Assembly (NCBI GenBank): GCA_027886175.1
Contig: JAJNNQ010000040.1
Location: 21,534,001-21,598,000 of the forward strand
Reading direction: 5' to 3'
DNA from: Phylloscopus collybita
Lineage: Eukaryota; Chordata; Aves; Passeriformes; Phylloscopidae
Length of the DNA stretch: 64,000 bases
Shown piece after piece: positions 39,105-52,579 of this stretch. The notes beneath the pieces were generated by a model. The model did no database searches, was not told the origin of the DNA, and was given only the letters and a program-made list of their open reading frames with translations. The position numbers and the translations under genes are program-made. Numbering within the stretch: position 1 is the first letter of the stretch; each line of letters starts with the position of its first letter.

Positions 39105-40740
39105 ATCACAAAACATCTGTGATAGGAAGGAAGCTCTGAAGATTGTCTAGGCCAATCCCTCTCTCAAATGCACATCAGGGCCAAGTTTAGTTGAGGTTTT
39201 AATATCTCTAAGGATGCAGTCTTTAAAACATCTCTGGAAAACCTGCATATGATCTCGATTTCAGTAAACCTGTTCTAATTTGATTTACAGAATACATTTT
39301 TTAATAATGTTTAAAGGGAAGAAACTTTATTTCCATTAGTGACTATTGCCTCTTTTCTTGACAGTGAGCACCATTAAATAATCTGCCTCTGTCTTCTTTA
39401 CCTCCTCTGGACAGGTATTTTTACACATTAACATAATCCCCCTGAGTCTTTTCAGCTTCAGGCTGAACAGAGCCGGCTCTCTGTTTTGTTTTGTGACAGA
39501 AGCTCCAGTACCTAAATTTTTGTCACCCTTTTCCGGACTCACACCATGTCTTTCTTTCTCTAGGAACCTCAAAACTGGACCTAGCACTACAGATATTTCT
39601 CTCTAGGGCTAAGTGGAGAGGAATGATCATTTCCTTCATCCCACTGGAAAAATTTCTCTTAATGAAGCCAGAGGCTGTTGAATTTTGATGCAAGTGTACA
39701 TTGGTGTCACTTTGTCAGCTTAGTGTCCATTCAGACAGAATTTCTGCACTACAAAACTCTGGGCTACAGCTGTAGTAAGTGGTCTCCAGCTGGACTTTGT
39801 TCTGTTGATTGAAAGCCTTTGAGCCTGACAGTTTAGTAATAGCTTCTTTGTTTCAAGGTCTGGTTTGCTGTCTTACATACCTTGGTGTCTGGCTTTGTTC
39901 TTCTTGTCTGATTCAGTCCATCTCTGTCCTTTTTTCTAGTCTGTACTTTGTCATTTTGTTTGTAAGAATTTTATGGGAGACAATGCTGAAAGCCTTGATA
40001 AAAATCAAGATAAACAATATCAGCTATGTGTCAGCCTTGCCTACAGAGTTGGTGACTATATAATGGAAAGCTGTTGGGTTGGTTAAGCATATAACTTAAT
40101 AAATTCATGCTGACTAATCCCAATTTTCTTTTTGACTTTTATATGTTTGGAAATGGCTTTCAAGAATATTTCCACTCTAACCTTCCTGGGGACTATGATC
40201 ACAAAGAAAATATTCTGAGTTGGAAGGGACCCACAAGGATCAAGTCCAACTCCAAAGTGAATGGTCCACACAGGGATTGAACCCACATCCTTGGTGCTAT
40301 CAGCACCATGCTCTGACCAGCTGAGCTAGTCTCAGCTGATGTTGACAATCTGTAGTTCTTCAATCTTTCAAAGATAATTGAGAATAATCTTGCAATGACA
40401 GTGGTCACCTTCCTCAGGTCTCCTGAGTGCATCCTCCTAGGTCCTGCAGACTCATGTGCTCACTTTGTTCAAGTGTTCCCTGACATGATCCTCCTCCACT
40501 GAGGGTAAATCTTCCTTGCAACAGGATTCCTCACTGGTCTCAAGGGGCTGAAACTATTGAAGGCAAATTTTACCAGTAAAGAACAGTGAAGGTATTTACT
40601 CTTCTCCATGGTTTTTAGTACAAATGTGAAATACTCATGCAGAACCTAGACAGATTCCCCTTTTCTACTGCTAATTTCCATTCAATCCTCCCTTTCTCAC
40701 CCCCCAGTGAAAGGACTGATTTTCTTCTCTGAAATTATGG
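39105..40740 (-). mobile_element. Decayed CR1 LINE with 3' UTR and part of the reverse-transcriptase ORF
   Basis: Read on the plus strand, this follows the reverse complement of avian CR1 over about 1.5 kb: from the 3' end ('atcaca' at 39105), through 'ggtatttttacacatt', 'cccctgagtcttttc', 'caggctgaacagagcc' and 'ggtctccagctggac', to 'tggttaagca' and 'catgctgactaatccc'. On the minus strand near 39969-40021 the RT motif A region is still readable: 'DIVYLDF', then a one-base shift, then 'KAFSIVSH' in the next frame, with Ser where family members carry the second motif Asp. No intact frame remains. A tRNA-like SINE splits it at 40197-40333. The 5' limit is uncertain. Confidence 0.9.
40197..40333 (-). 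mobile_element. tRNA-Ile-headed SINE with CR1-like tail (TguSINE1-like)
   Basis: On the minus strand the head reads as a tRNA-Ile: box A TAGCTCAGCTGG (complement of 40318-40329), an anticodon stem TGGTG/CACCA holding the loop CTGATAG (anticodon GAT, Ile), and box B GGTTCAATCCC (complement of 40273-40283). The tail read in plus orientation, 'atcacaaagaaaatattc' then 'gagttggaagggacccac', is the reverse complement of the CR1 3' end and would let CR1 enzymes copy it. This head and tail combination matches the passerine SINE family TguSINE1 as I remember it. It lies inside the CR1 at the point between the 'cttcctggggac' and 'tgatgttgacaatctg' blocks. Target-site duplications are not clear. It is not called as a functional tRNA because it has no normal acceptor stem. 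Confidence 0.85.
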
Positions 40741-43700
40741 GAAAAATAATTCTGCAGTGAATTCATACCTCAGCATTCCGGATATGCATTTTGTATGGAT
40801 GACTATATTTGTTTTTCTTGGTCAGCAGTCTCCATATGCTTAGGTGTAGTACTTACTATAACAGAAGGTAGCTATTACAGATAGAATAAGTAATGAACAT
40901 GAGCAGCAGTTTACTCTATGAGTCACTATTATAAGCATCTTTGATATATTAGCTTCAGTTAGCCTAAGCAGAAATTAGAAGAGTCAGGGACATCCAAGGG
41001 CAAAATATTAGAGGAAATGCTTCAAGTAGCCAATATGCTTTCCCCTTATTCAGATATACAGATGATGACAAAATATTACAATTATAATCATACCTGTATT
41101 AAGCTGAAGCACAGGTTCCCACGTAAAGATGTCTGAATATTTTAAAACTTCACTGCATATATTCTGTAAAATAAGTCCCCAACCTGAAGAGAAATGTCCT
41201 TGTTAAGTGCTTCTTTGAACTTTACTCTTGGTATTACATATATACATTTTATAGAAAATAGAGGTAATTTATTTCTTTCTGTACCTTTGTAGTCTACCTA
41301 TAAACATAATGATTTTGTTACACATATATTGTCATACAAAATGATTTGCCATGTATGCACTTTTGTCCTCACATTTCTTGTTCTAGCTATTCAAGCATAT
41401 TTTTTTTCAGTCATTATAATGAAGATTTGGGGCTTTTCCTTATGTTTTGGATTTAATGTGATTAATCTCCTGACCTCTGAGGAAGTCAAGGTGGCAAGTG
41501 GATAATGCAGATTTGTCAACAGGAATTTTTGCTTTCTGATATTAATTTAGAGTATAGAGCTTATGCACTGGTTTCTAAGAGCTTCATGCAATGGTTTCAG
41601 GTTCACATCTGGTAGGTTTAGCAGAAGAGGGAGTGGTGTCAGTGAGTTATTTGAGCTTTTGATCTCAGATTAGTTGGCTCCAAAACCTTAAGAGTGGAAG
41701 AAATTTTATGTAAAAAATAGAAATGGACAAAAAAAGTTTTTCCAGACTGAGACTTCAAAAATCTCCCTGTTTCTTACTGAGACAAAGCTGACCTTTTGAA
41801 GTTTTCAGTGAAGAAACAGCCATAAATCCAAAATAAACAATACTGCAATAGCAACATATTCAAAAGTAGTGTCATGCCTCGTTGGCACCTTAAAACTCAT
41901 GTCCTACAAACCAGTGCAGTGATTTTATTTTTTGAAAGCAGGTTATTTTGGAGACCCTAAAAGGGAAGAAGAAGGGCTAGTGGGAATGGAAAAGAACGAC
42001 TGGACCAAAACAACCATTTTACGTAGATCTCCAGAAGTGCAAATAAGGTTAGGAATTCTTGAAGAAGCACACAAAGCAGTAACAGTGTCATCTTTTATGA
42101 ATAAATTGAATGTGGTTTCTCTGGTTATGCCTAAATGTTCTCAGCAATCCCCAGCAGAGAATGCTGTAATTCTCTGTATGTTAAGTAAACCTGAGCTGCA
42201 GAAGAAATTCCATGGGGAGTAGAAAAACAAAAAAAAATTGTCAGGGTGTTATATAGCTTGGCCTATCATTCTTATATATAATCAAGATGTATCTGGGCTG
42301 TGAACCCAGATTACAAAATTGTTTCCAAGCCCTGTCCAATTTTTGAATGACATTTCCAAGTCCTATAGTTTTAGAGTTAGCCTTGAGAAGTACAAAGAAA
42401 TGCAGAAGTTCCATAATATGGAAACATACTTGTAAAATGAATACTCTTAAAGAATAGGGTATTGATTCCTTCTTCCTGAGTCTTGAAAATACTGTGGTAT
42501 TAAGCAATATGGATTTAGAAAAAAAATGTGACAAGTAAAACAGTCACAGGAATGTAAAGTCCAGAGACTGATTTGAATTATTTCCTTCATTCCTTCCTGT
42601 AATCCAGCTACTTGAAGAGAAGAGAGAAAGGAAGAATTATGACAATCAGGCTTGGACAAAAAACTAAAACGAAGTTCCTAAAATAAGAGGGAGAGAGGGA
42701 GAGAGAGACAGATGGCAATAAAAGGTGTGATGAGAAACATGAGGGAGACCAGGAGATATTCCATTTGCACCTTGGTCCAGAAGAAAAAAAATCCAAGAGG
42801 GTGCAGCTTTAATAAAAGCAGATGAACTGTTACAACACTCCCCCAGGTCAAATGATGCTTCACTTGTACATATGTGGGCAACAGAAGGCATAAGAGATAA
42901 GGAAAAAATATTAATTATAAACAAAGAAATAGAATTTAAATTAACCCACTAAGGGTTACTTACACTTGAAAAATATGAGGGGACATAGCTTATAGGAGAT
43001 TCATATGATCACCCACAGAAACATTATCTGAGATTGTGGGGTTTATTTTAAGATTAGCTTGGGGTCTTTTTCAAACTAGGTCTAATATTTTGTAATCAAG
43101 AACAGAATCTTTTATTTTTCTGGAATAACTGCACATCATTTTCATTCTTGCCTTTCCTGGTAATGAGCACCTCAGGGGAGATCTGACAGGAACTAAATAT
43201 TTTGTTCCTAACTGAAAAGCAATAGAATGAAGCTATGTAGTCTTCCCAGTGGCCTTTCCACCCAAAATGTCGTATGATTGTCTCAGGATTCAGGCCATGT
43301 TCTCTTAGCATGTTTCACAGCAAGTGAGTCTGAGGACCAGTAATGCCTTGGGTAATACTTCTCATCTGTAATGCTAATCTGCTGGAGAGAGATTCTGACA
43401 AAATTATCTGGTACCACTATTGAAACTGCAGCTAGCAACCAAATAGCTCTTGTATTCAGGAAGGACAACAAGTACCTTTGGACTGGAAAAGGGAAGAGCA
43501 AGGGAAAAAACAGAAAGAATAATAATAAGAGAAGTAGCAGGGCAGCAAGAATCAGAACTTTAACACAGGACACCAGGAAAAAATATCCAAATTCAAGCAT
43601 TTGGAGCCAAACAAGGTACAGTGAAGGAAATATTTTTGGGAAAGCAAAAGAACTGAGGATAACTTCACTTTCTCCATCTATCTTGATTGCCTTTTTAGGA

Positions 43701-46019
43701 TAAAGGAAAGAGCTGAGACAGTCTGGGGTTTATTAAAATCCTCATTCAATTTTCCTTTTTTAATTAAGAAAAATCAAGGAAGAGATACACAAGCTCTATT
43801 CGATTAGAAGTATTTATACAACTTTATGTCCTAACAGATTGCATTTCAAAGTCATCCACAAAGTCATGAGTGCTTTAAAGTAGTTGTCTTCTGATCTTTT
43901 AGATTCAATTATTCAGACTTTTTTCCTGGAGATGCTAACATCACATCACATGCAGAGTCTGTCTCATATTTGTCCAACACAGTTTATAAAACAAGGCTTT
44001 AACCTGGGACATTTAAGGAGTTGTGATTTGCTTTCATGCAGCAGCCAGGCATCGAAACTGTCATCTTCATTAGCATCAATTCTCTTGTGTTCCTGAATCC
44101 CAAAATCTTTCTCAGCAGTATCTGCACCTCCCAGTGCTCTTCACAGATGAGCAAGTTTTCACTAGATAAACAGATTAGTGCTTTCAGGACTAGATCCTAG
44201 GCATTATCTTCTCTTCAGTCCCTTCTTCATATTTAAATGTAAGTAGATAACTCTCCCTTTGTATACAATGGGTCACCAAAGTATCATATGGAGAGACCTG
44301 CGTGTCTGGAAGTAGAGTCTATAAGCCTGCATAAAAGCTAAAAGATCTACTTCATACAGCCTAAATTTTAAAATCATACCCAGCAGTTATCTTTGCTCCA
44401 TTATCATCTTTGCAATCTCCTCCTGTCTTAGTATTATTAATTTTCCCATTACATTAATTTATCCACAATTAGTTACTAATTTTTAACATATTCTTCAGTG
44501 CCATCTATACGTTGCTGGGAATTTAGGGTGTCCAGTAGGTTATGCTTGGGTAGATACTTTTGTCCCCCTAAGCAGAAATATGAAATAAACTTTATTGACA
44601 CACTCATAATAATTTATTTTCTATTTCTGTCCAATTATAGAGTAAAAGCAATAGGATCAAACTTTGGTATAACTGAAGGTACAATTTGTCTTACAGATAT
44701 GTTTGTTTTAATATTCATATTCCTCTGCTATAGCCACAGCACATTTTTTCTGCACAAAGCACCTGTCTCAGATGCCTGTGGAATTGATATTGGGTAATTA
44801 TTTTAGAAATGCAAAAGCCACAGGGTTTTTTTCTTTTTTACTTTTACTCTATGGTACCAGCCATAGAGTTCACTTGGGAATTATTAACTTTCTTCATTTA
44901 ATGTATAAAATTAAAACAAGAAGTAAGAAAACCTTGGAATACTTTCTTTTGGCAACAAGCACTATGCTGAGCTTCTTTTATTATAAATCAGCACAACTCT
45001 TTGTTTACTTAAACTTGCTGACATTTGCGCCTCCACCTTTTTAATGTTCTAGAGGTGACTCTCAGAGCTACAGAGTGTTTCAGATTTTAGCAAGGCACCT
45101 GGGTTAAAGTCAATTAGAGAGGAGATATTCAGCAGCTCTTCAAATCAGACCTATGTATTAGAACCATTCAAGAAATGTATGCTTTTATCTGAAAGCTGGA
45201 TTGAAATATAAATATTTCATTTTGGGTCATTTTTTTCATTCCGGTTTGTATAATTCTTTTTCCTTTTTGGAGAAAAGAAAACCTAGTCACTTGGGGTTCA
45301 TGCAAAATATTCTGTTCAGTATGAAACAGAATATTTTATTTTGGTGTATTTGAAATAAAAGGCAAAAGAAGCAACATTTTAGATAAGAAAAATGTAACCT
45401 AATATTTCATTTTTTTCCAATAACCCACTGCTCAGGGGATTCATATAAAGTTATGAAATGCACAAGGTCAAGACCTTTCTTGATGTAGGGATCTGACCAT
45501 TCACAGCACATAAAGCAGCTTCGAATATTTTGGTAGAGGTAGCTCTCCCTCAGTCTTTTCTGTCAGAGCCATGATCTTGTGCACAGCCTATTTAAATATT
45601 CATGGGACAAGAGGATAGCATAAAAATGACTTCATGGCCTGCTTTTTCAGGTGTTCTTCTGGGCAGGATAAATTAATTCAAATCCCTGCTCTGAATCAGC
45701 CAAAAATAGAACTGCAACTTTGAAGGGTTCCAGCACCTCATTTTCTGGGGAAAGGAGGCTTTGTGTAGCCAGATTTTTATGCCAAATGCTTATAAGCTGT
45801 CTTCACATTTCAGAACGCTCTGTCACTCTTATTTGGGACAATAAAAATTTCTCACTGAGGGACTGATTTGTTGACATTGTAATATCCAGCTACACTGGAT
45901 ACCTTTAATAAAACACATATACTGAAAAGGCATCAGCCAAAGAAGTTATTTCCACTTATCAGCATAAAAATACTTGATAACACTAAAAAGTTTCTCAATC
46001 TAAACAAGTAGTACTCTTC
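40741..46019. other. Unique non-coding stretch
   Basis: About 5.3 kb with no gene or repeat family recognised. A purine-rich GAGA tract lies at 42689-42712. Open frames of 60-110 codons overlap on both strands and look like chance. Confidence 0.55.
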
Positions 46020-46069
46020 TTTTTTTTTTTCTTCTTTTTTTTCTTCTCCCTGCCCCCCCCCCCCCCCCC
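46020..46069. repeat. Polypyrimidine tract ending in C17
   Basis: T/C-only sequence runs into 17 consecutive C (46053-46069). The complementary strand therefore holds a G17 run. Long C homopolymers are rare in AT-rich DNA and are prone to length error in assemblies. Confidence 0.95.
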
Positions 46070-46822
46070 AATATGATATTTAAATAATTGTCAGGAAGAA
46101 AAAGTCCTTATAATCACATCCAACACTGACTGTTTCAAAGGAAGAGATTATTCCGAAACTATCTGTAGAGAAGCTCTGAAGCAGTGTTTGAAGAACACAG
46201 TTTTAAGTAAACTCCCAAGATGTGCATTTTTTGGCAGTTTGACTAATGTCAAATTATAATTCTAATATATTATAATTCTATGCCAGTTAAGGAAATTGTC
46301 TGCATTTGTGCACATGCTGCACCTAGAACAGGAGGGATATGTTGTTACATTGGACCTTGTTCTGTAATCTCTGGGACAAGGAAAACATGCAAAGAGAGCT
46401 GATGGGGGGAAAAAGGCAACTTTGAAACTAAAAGCATCAGAAAATAAGGAAAGACAGCAATAACTGGAAGATATTCCACTCTAGAAGACATTAGTGCCCT
46501 TCAGCAGTAGCACTGTTACAGAGCTTTGCTGCCCTTTGAAGTCAAGACTGCCTGGTAACCAAAGGAAAGATTCATTATTTCTTTAGGATCAATTAACTCT
46601 TTGGCTGAGATGTTCTTAGGAAGACCAAAGCCCCTGACAAGAAATGGGTCAGATATTTTTGTAAGAGTGGCAGGGGACTGTTGCACAAGTCCAGAAATAC
46701 CCTGCTTCCTTAGCCATCATCACCTGCTTTGTTAGAAGAGGGCCCTCTGATGAGACTGTTCATCTCTGCTGTGCCAGAGGGCCTCATTGCTGCTCTTTCT
46801 GATTGGATACTAGAAAGCCTGT
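46070..46822. other. Unique non-coding sequence
   Basis: Nothing recognised. Near 46252-46283 the word 'attataattcta' occurs twice in direct repeat. Confidence 0.5.
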
Positions 46823-47063
46823 CTTCCTTCCTTCCTTCCTTCCTTCCTTCCTTCCTTCCTTCCTTCCTTCCTTCCTTCCTTCCTTCCTTCCTTCCTTCCT
46901 TCCTTCCTTCCTTCCTTCCTTCCTTCCTTCCTTCCTTCCTTCCTTCCTTCCTTCCTTCCTTCCTTCCTTCCTTCCTTCCTCCCTCCCTCCCTCCCTCCCT
47001 CCCTCCCTTCTTTTTTTTCTTTCTTACTCTCTTTCCCTCTGCTTCTTTTTCCCTCACTCCCTC
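46823..47063. repeat. (CTTC)n array of about 39 units, passing into (CTCC)n and irregular pyrimidines
   Basis: CTTC repeats without visible interruption from 46823 to about 46980, then CTCC for about 7-8 units to 47007, then irregular T/C sequence to about 47063. Open frames of up to 170 codons on both strands consist of repeated Pro-Ser-Phe-Leu or Lys-Glu-Gly-Arg units and are not genes. Confidence 0.97.
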
Positions 47064-50000
47064 CATGTCTAGCTCTTTCCCCTGCTTTTGTAACTTTTTC
47101 CATCAGCAATCCATGTGTGTCATCAGCTGTGAGCCCTGCTAATACAAACGTGTGCAGGTGAATCTGTCCTGACATCCTTTGTGCAAGCCACCCTGTGAAT
47201 AGGATTGTAAAAGTGGCAGAGATATAATGCAGTAGATGAAAAATACTAAAAGTAATTTTGAACAATAATGGAAAAAAAGCTGGAGACACAACATCACACA
47301 ATGAAAGAATAATAATGAACATTCAAGGGAGAAGATTTGGAAGCCAGAAACAAAGAAACCAAAGTCCAAAAATGTAGTTCAGATATAAAAGCAATATTAA
47401 AAATCCAGATATGGTGAAGAATATAGCAAAAGATACTAAGTATTCATGCCCAATTGTTTCCCTTAATATTGCATTTGGTTATTTTCTTTACCATCCATGT
47501 GAACTCCTTCTTTTTGAGAAATTTATTAAATGAAGCCTGAAGAAAGGGTCTGGTACTTATCTATTTGATCATCTCTATAAAAAATGCATATGGGTGAGCT
47601 CCCTTTTTCCACCTAATTACATTTCTTCTGTCGTTCATATGAGTGGTTGTAAATAAAGATGAAATAAGCAAGTTTGGTATTATATGCTTTAGTTTCTATT
47701 TACAGATTTCAGATTTGAGGCTAAGGTTTAAATTCTGAAAGAAGGATAGTACAGCTTTTCAATTTTCCTATTCATAAGCAGAAGAATTGGATATTTCTGA
47801 AGCACATGAAGCAAATAAAAGTCTCTTTTATTATTATTCATAACTAAAATTCTGGTCTATTTTTATTCTTACTGTAGCTTTTATAGAGAGCTATGCATCT
47901 GAGTCAGCACCTCAAAGCAAAACTCATTTCCAATTCATGACATCTCTTTTTCCTCCAATTACTTAGCTTCATTTCCTTCTCATTTCATTTTTTCCCTTTT
48001 GACTCTCACTCACTCAGATGAAATTGCTACACAGTGTAATTCTCCATTTGAGAGCAATATATCATATTCTTGAATAGGCTTTATTTTAACTAGCCTTTCT
48101 TCTTTGGTTTTTTGTTTGTTTGTTTGTTTTTTCTGCAATAATTACATAGTCTTGACATATAGAGCTAAAATACAGGAAGAAGAAGACTGTATGGGAAGAA
48201 TGCCCATTTGTGCATTTTATTATGGCTGTTGCGGTCATATCTTCAAAGTGTCATTTTTCACTCTTCCTTCCCATAGTGTTGTGTTGATGGCCTGTCAGGT
48301 TTCTAAATTTATCTCTTTCATGTTTTTTTCATCTTCATCTTCTCTCAAAGCTTGATTCTATTTATTCTAGCTCCTCTACTTCTCTTTCTTTTTTATACTG
48401 TATATAATTTTTCTGCTCTACTGTATTATCAGCTATGATTTTCAAAACCTGAGTTATTTTCAGCAATATTAGGGTGCAAGGCAATGTCAGATGTATGACT
48501 TTTTGTGCACTTCCTCTTTAAATTTAAAGGTATGCAGTGTTCTTGAATAATAAGAATTTCCAGAGAGGATCCTATAAAACATCTGACAGAAGTGCTAAGA
48601 TATTAATTAAAAATTCACACCAATCTGTAAATATATGTCCAATCATTGCCTTTGCAGTAGATTTTCTTGGCATACATCCTTCACATGCCTAGAAACATGT
48701 AGGCACTTTTAAGGGTTCCAGTGCAACGAGGTTTCCAGTATATGCCTTGGGAGGTAGTTCTGTGAACCATCTACCTGCAATGTATGGGGAAGAAGATATT
48801 TTTTATTAGAGGAAAAAAAAAAGGTGCCTTTATTTTAATTATACTTTAGATATTATAGAGGATATTATACTATATATATTACAGAGGAAATGGAGTCTCA
48901 AATGTACAGGAAAGTGCTAAGTGAGCTTGTTAATGGTACTCCACCATATTTGATAACTTGACATTCCTGCAGCCTCCATGACCACAGAGGTCTGTTATAT
49001 GAGGAAAAATTGAAATGTATTTTGTTTACTCTCAAAGCAAGGACAGAAAAACAGAGTGTCCTGGATCTTACATACACTATTTTCCACAATAACTGTGGTT
49101 GGGTTTTTTTTAAGACTCCTTTGAAAAAAGAGAAATGACAAGTATAGCAGTAAGTCTGCTATTAAAATCATGTCCTCAATTCACTAGAGTGGTTATTCAA
49201 AAATAGCTCACAGAAAAATATACCCGTGTAGTACTGCCAAGGTCAGTGAGAGTTAAGATGATCTGAAAAAAATGTGGATTTTTCAACTGAAAACTTTGCA
49301 TTAACCATCAACTACTTCTGAAGTTTCCCTTGATTTGAGCAAGTCATATTTTTGCAATTTACTTCTCTTAGCAGGTTGCTTCACTACAGACATTATTTAA
49401 TTTATCTGAGTGACATGATGATGACTGTATCAAAGTGACCCATCTCTAGGTCAGATTCTTCAGTGAAATAAAGACAGCATTCTCAGTTTGCTTTGATGAC
49501 ATAACCAAGTATCTGAAAGTACAATTATTACTGCCAAATGGATATGCCAAATGGAAAGTGTCCAGCTGCTCAGAGGGGAAGGCTTTCCAAATAGAAGGTG
49601 CCCAAAAGACTGACAAAGGCTCTTATTTGTGATTCAGCCAGATTAGGAGGACTCCATTGTGGGTCTTTTAATCTGAGGACAGTGGAAACAAGGATCTCAC
49701 CCCAAAGAATAATATACCCAATAATAAACCCAGAAGTAATAAAAAATTATTTGAGTCATCAAGCTGTAAGTAATCATGCAGTGGGGAGTAAGAGATGTTA
49801 AGTGCAATTTTAACATTACTACAGTATATTACTCACACTGGCTCTTAGTTCCGTCCTCCATTCTTGACCAAAGACTTTTTTTTTGTTTTAGTTGGGATGG
49901 AAATTACTTTAGTGAAAAACATCTGAAACATTTTCAGTGCCTCTATGGAATAGATACATTCTCTCAGATCACAGATATACCTGTGCAGATTCTGCAGAGT

Positions 50001-52498
50001 TAAAAGGAGTAACATTAAAAATACCTTTATATTGTTCAGCAGCTCCAAATACCTAGAGGGATCACAGCTGAGTTAGGCAGTGCTATTTTCATATAGCCAC
50101 TTTACTCAGGAGAACAGCAGTTCAAACATAAAGACGATGAGGTCATAGCAATGCAAAGAGTGAACAATTAAAATCTCTCTGAATTCTTTGAGGAGGACTT
50201 TATGTGCATAAGAGGTGAGCACATATCCAGCAACAAGCCAAGAATCTGTATCCAAGGGAATGGTGCTTGCAGTAGGAGCAAAGGGTGCTCAAAATCAGGT
50301 GAACTGACACTCTCCCTGCACTCTAGGTGCAGGACTCCCATTAATAGTTAATGGCAACAATACACAGGGAACAAGGTGAGAACAATTCCTTATACAAGAG
50401 TTCAAGAAAGCAATTAAATCTGAATTCCCAAGGAACAGTTTTGGCAGACTCACAATTAGTTCTGATGTGAATATCCTCCTTCCCCAATGTGTTTACAGTT
50501 ACAGACACACAGCAGAGGCAATAACTGTGGCCATGGTTCTGTAAGAGTTTATCTATCATGACAGAGGTATTTATATCTTCCTTGCACACCTGTACACAGT
50601 GTTCTGTAAATGGTTTTGCAAATATCATATTCCATATGTTTTATTGTACATATGTTACTGTATTTAATACAGAGATCCATTACCCTAAGGATAAAGCAAC
50701 TTCCGTCATCTGGATATGTTTATTTTTGAAAGCTTTTAGCACTTCCATGGCTGCATGACAAGTTTAGACTATTAGAGTATACCCTAAGCATAAACTGAGA
50801 TTTGAAATCAAAGCACAACTTCATTTATTCAGTATTTTCTGCTCGTTCATTTTTTTTCTTGAAAATGCACACCAACTATTTAACAACCCACAGTGCATTG
50901 TAATGTCATATATGAACTTGTCTTGTGGTTATAATAAATGACATTTCTTAAAGTTGCATGCAGTCTCTCAGTACTCTTCAACTGTGTGGTCAAAATAAGA
51001 CTATAAAAGTTCCAGTAGTCTGTGTCTAACAAAGTGCTGTTATTCTTTATACCATTTTCTGGGTCAGCTCGCTGATTGCTGCAGATGTATGCAAGCTCAT
51101 CTGTATGTTTACATATGCATAAATATACATTAAAAAAGGCAGACAGATATATGTTGGTATATATACCAAAAAATCCTTCAGTCTGTAAAGGACCACCCAT
51201 AAACCTTACTGTAATTAAAGTGCCTGACTACAATTTGGATTTCTGTTTTTCCTTAGTACTGTATTCATGAGTTTGTAATCTGTTGTTTACAAATCCACAG
51301 AACAAGTCACAACTCACTGACAGTTCAGTATCCTTCCTTTTACAGGGAACACCAAGAAGAGAGAGAGTTATGTGAGCTCATTTTGCCAGCAATAAAACAA
51401 AAGTGTTTCATCTCATTTTCCACTCAAAAGATTGACCTTCCTTACTGAAAGGTTTTGGTCAAAATCTCTTCTTCTTTCAAAATTAAAGAGGTCTCTAAAC
51501 CTATGATCTGCAGTACAGACAAGTAGGCCTGTTTTTAGAGTAGTACCATGACTGAAAAGTCCACATTTTCATGGAAAAAATGTCTGTTTTCTATAGCAGC
51601 TGCAGGGGCTGCATGCAACTGGATTGCAGAAGGAATGATGTTTTTCTTCCAAACTCATGTGGCTTTCTCCATATATTGTACAATCACATAGTCTAAAAAT
51701 CAGTATAAAAGCTAGGGTGCAAACAAGGATAGCAGGACCTAAACCAAGAACAGCATTAAAAGTTATTGTGATAACATCCATACTTCATAACTACCAAAAA
51801 GAAACCTAGGACTCTTTGAATTGATGTAGAGCACAAAAGCAAATGATAGATTATTTTCATGCATAAAATGAAAATGATGCTTTCATTAATTAATTCCCTA
51901 CGTACTTACATTGGGTTACAGAAAACAGTTTGAAGTTCAAAACTGCCTTTTTAAATAAGTGCAGTAGAGAAGAAAAAGGCAGATTACATTGAATTTAGGT
52001 ACACTACAATTAGAATTGTGTGAATATAATTTCTATTAGTAGTAAAAACAGTGCAAATATATTAAAATGTGGTACATGTAGTATTTAATTTTCTTCTGCC
52101 ATACAAGAAACTATTTACCATAAAATAGCATAATAAGCTTCAACTTCAATAAGTATTGTGTGCTTAATTTTGACTGAACTACAAAAACACTGGGGGAAAA
52201 AACCTCAGTATGGGAGCTTTTTCTGCCACTTTACTAAGTTTCAAAAAAACCTTTAACTTTCAGAATAAGAATTAATATTCAGAACTTCAATCTATTTTCT
52301 GTGAGCCTAAAACGCTTAAAAACAATTTATCTTTCTTCTGCAATGCTTCACTTAGCCTTGCCCAAATTCAGCTGGTAATGAAATATTGCAATGACAGAGA
52401 TGTTAATGGGAGTGAAGTTTTGAATAATTTGGTAAATATGAGTGGAAAACCCCAAAAACTTCTATCATTACTGGTATCTATATATCTATATAACTGTA

Positions 52499-52500
<2 letters not shown>
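47064..52500. other. Unique AT-rich non-coding stretch
   Basis: No gene or transposon recognised over 5.4 kb. A (GTTT)n run of about five units lies at 48111-48130. Confidence 0.55.

Positions 52501-52577
<77 letters not shown>
52501..52577. repeat. Compound microsatellite (TC)23(TA)15
   Basis: About 23 TC units (52501-52546) switch directly to about 15 TA units (52547-52577). The preceding bases 52470-52500 are also TA-rich. Frames rich in Ser-Leu and Tyr-Ile here come from the repeat. Confidence 0.97.

Positions 52578-52579
<2 letters not shown>

Noticed and set aside
40265..40331. tRNA-Ile gene on the minus strand
   Set aside because: Boxes A and B and the anticodon arm are present, but there is no paired acceptor stem and the 3' side continues into a CR1-like tail, so it is a SINE head.
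46710..47322. Open frames of 118-170 codons on both strands
   Set aside because: They are translations of the CTTC/CTCC microsatellite (repeated Pro-Ser-Phe-Leu or Lys-Glu-Gly-Arg).
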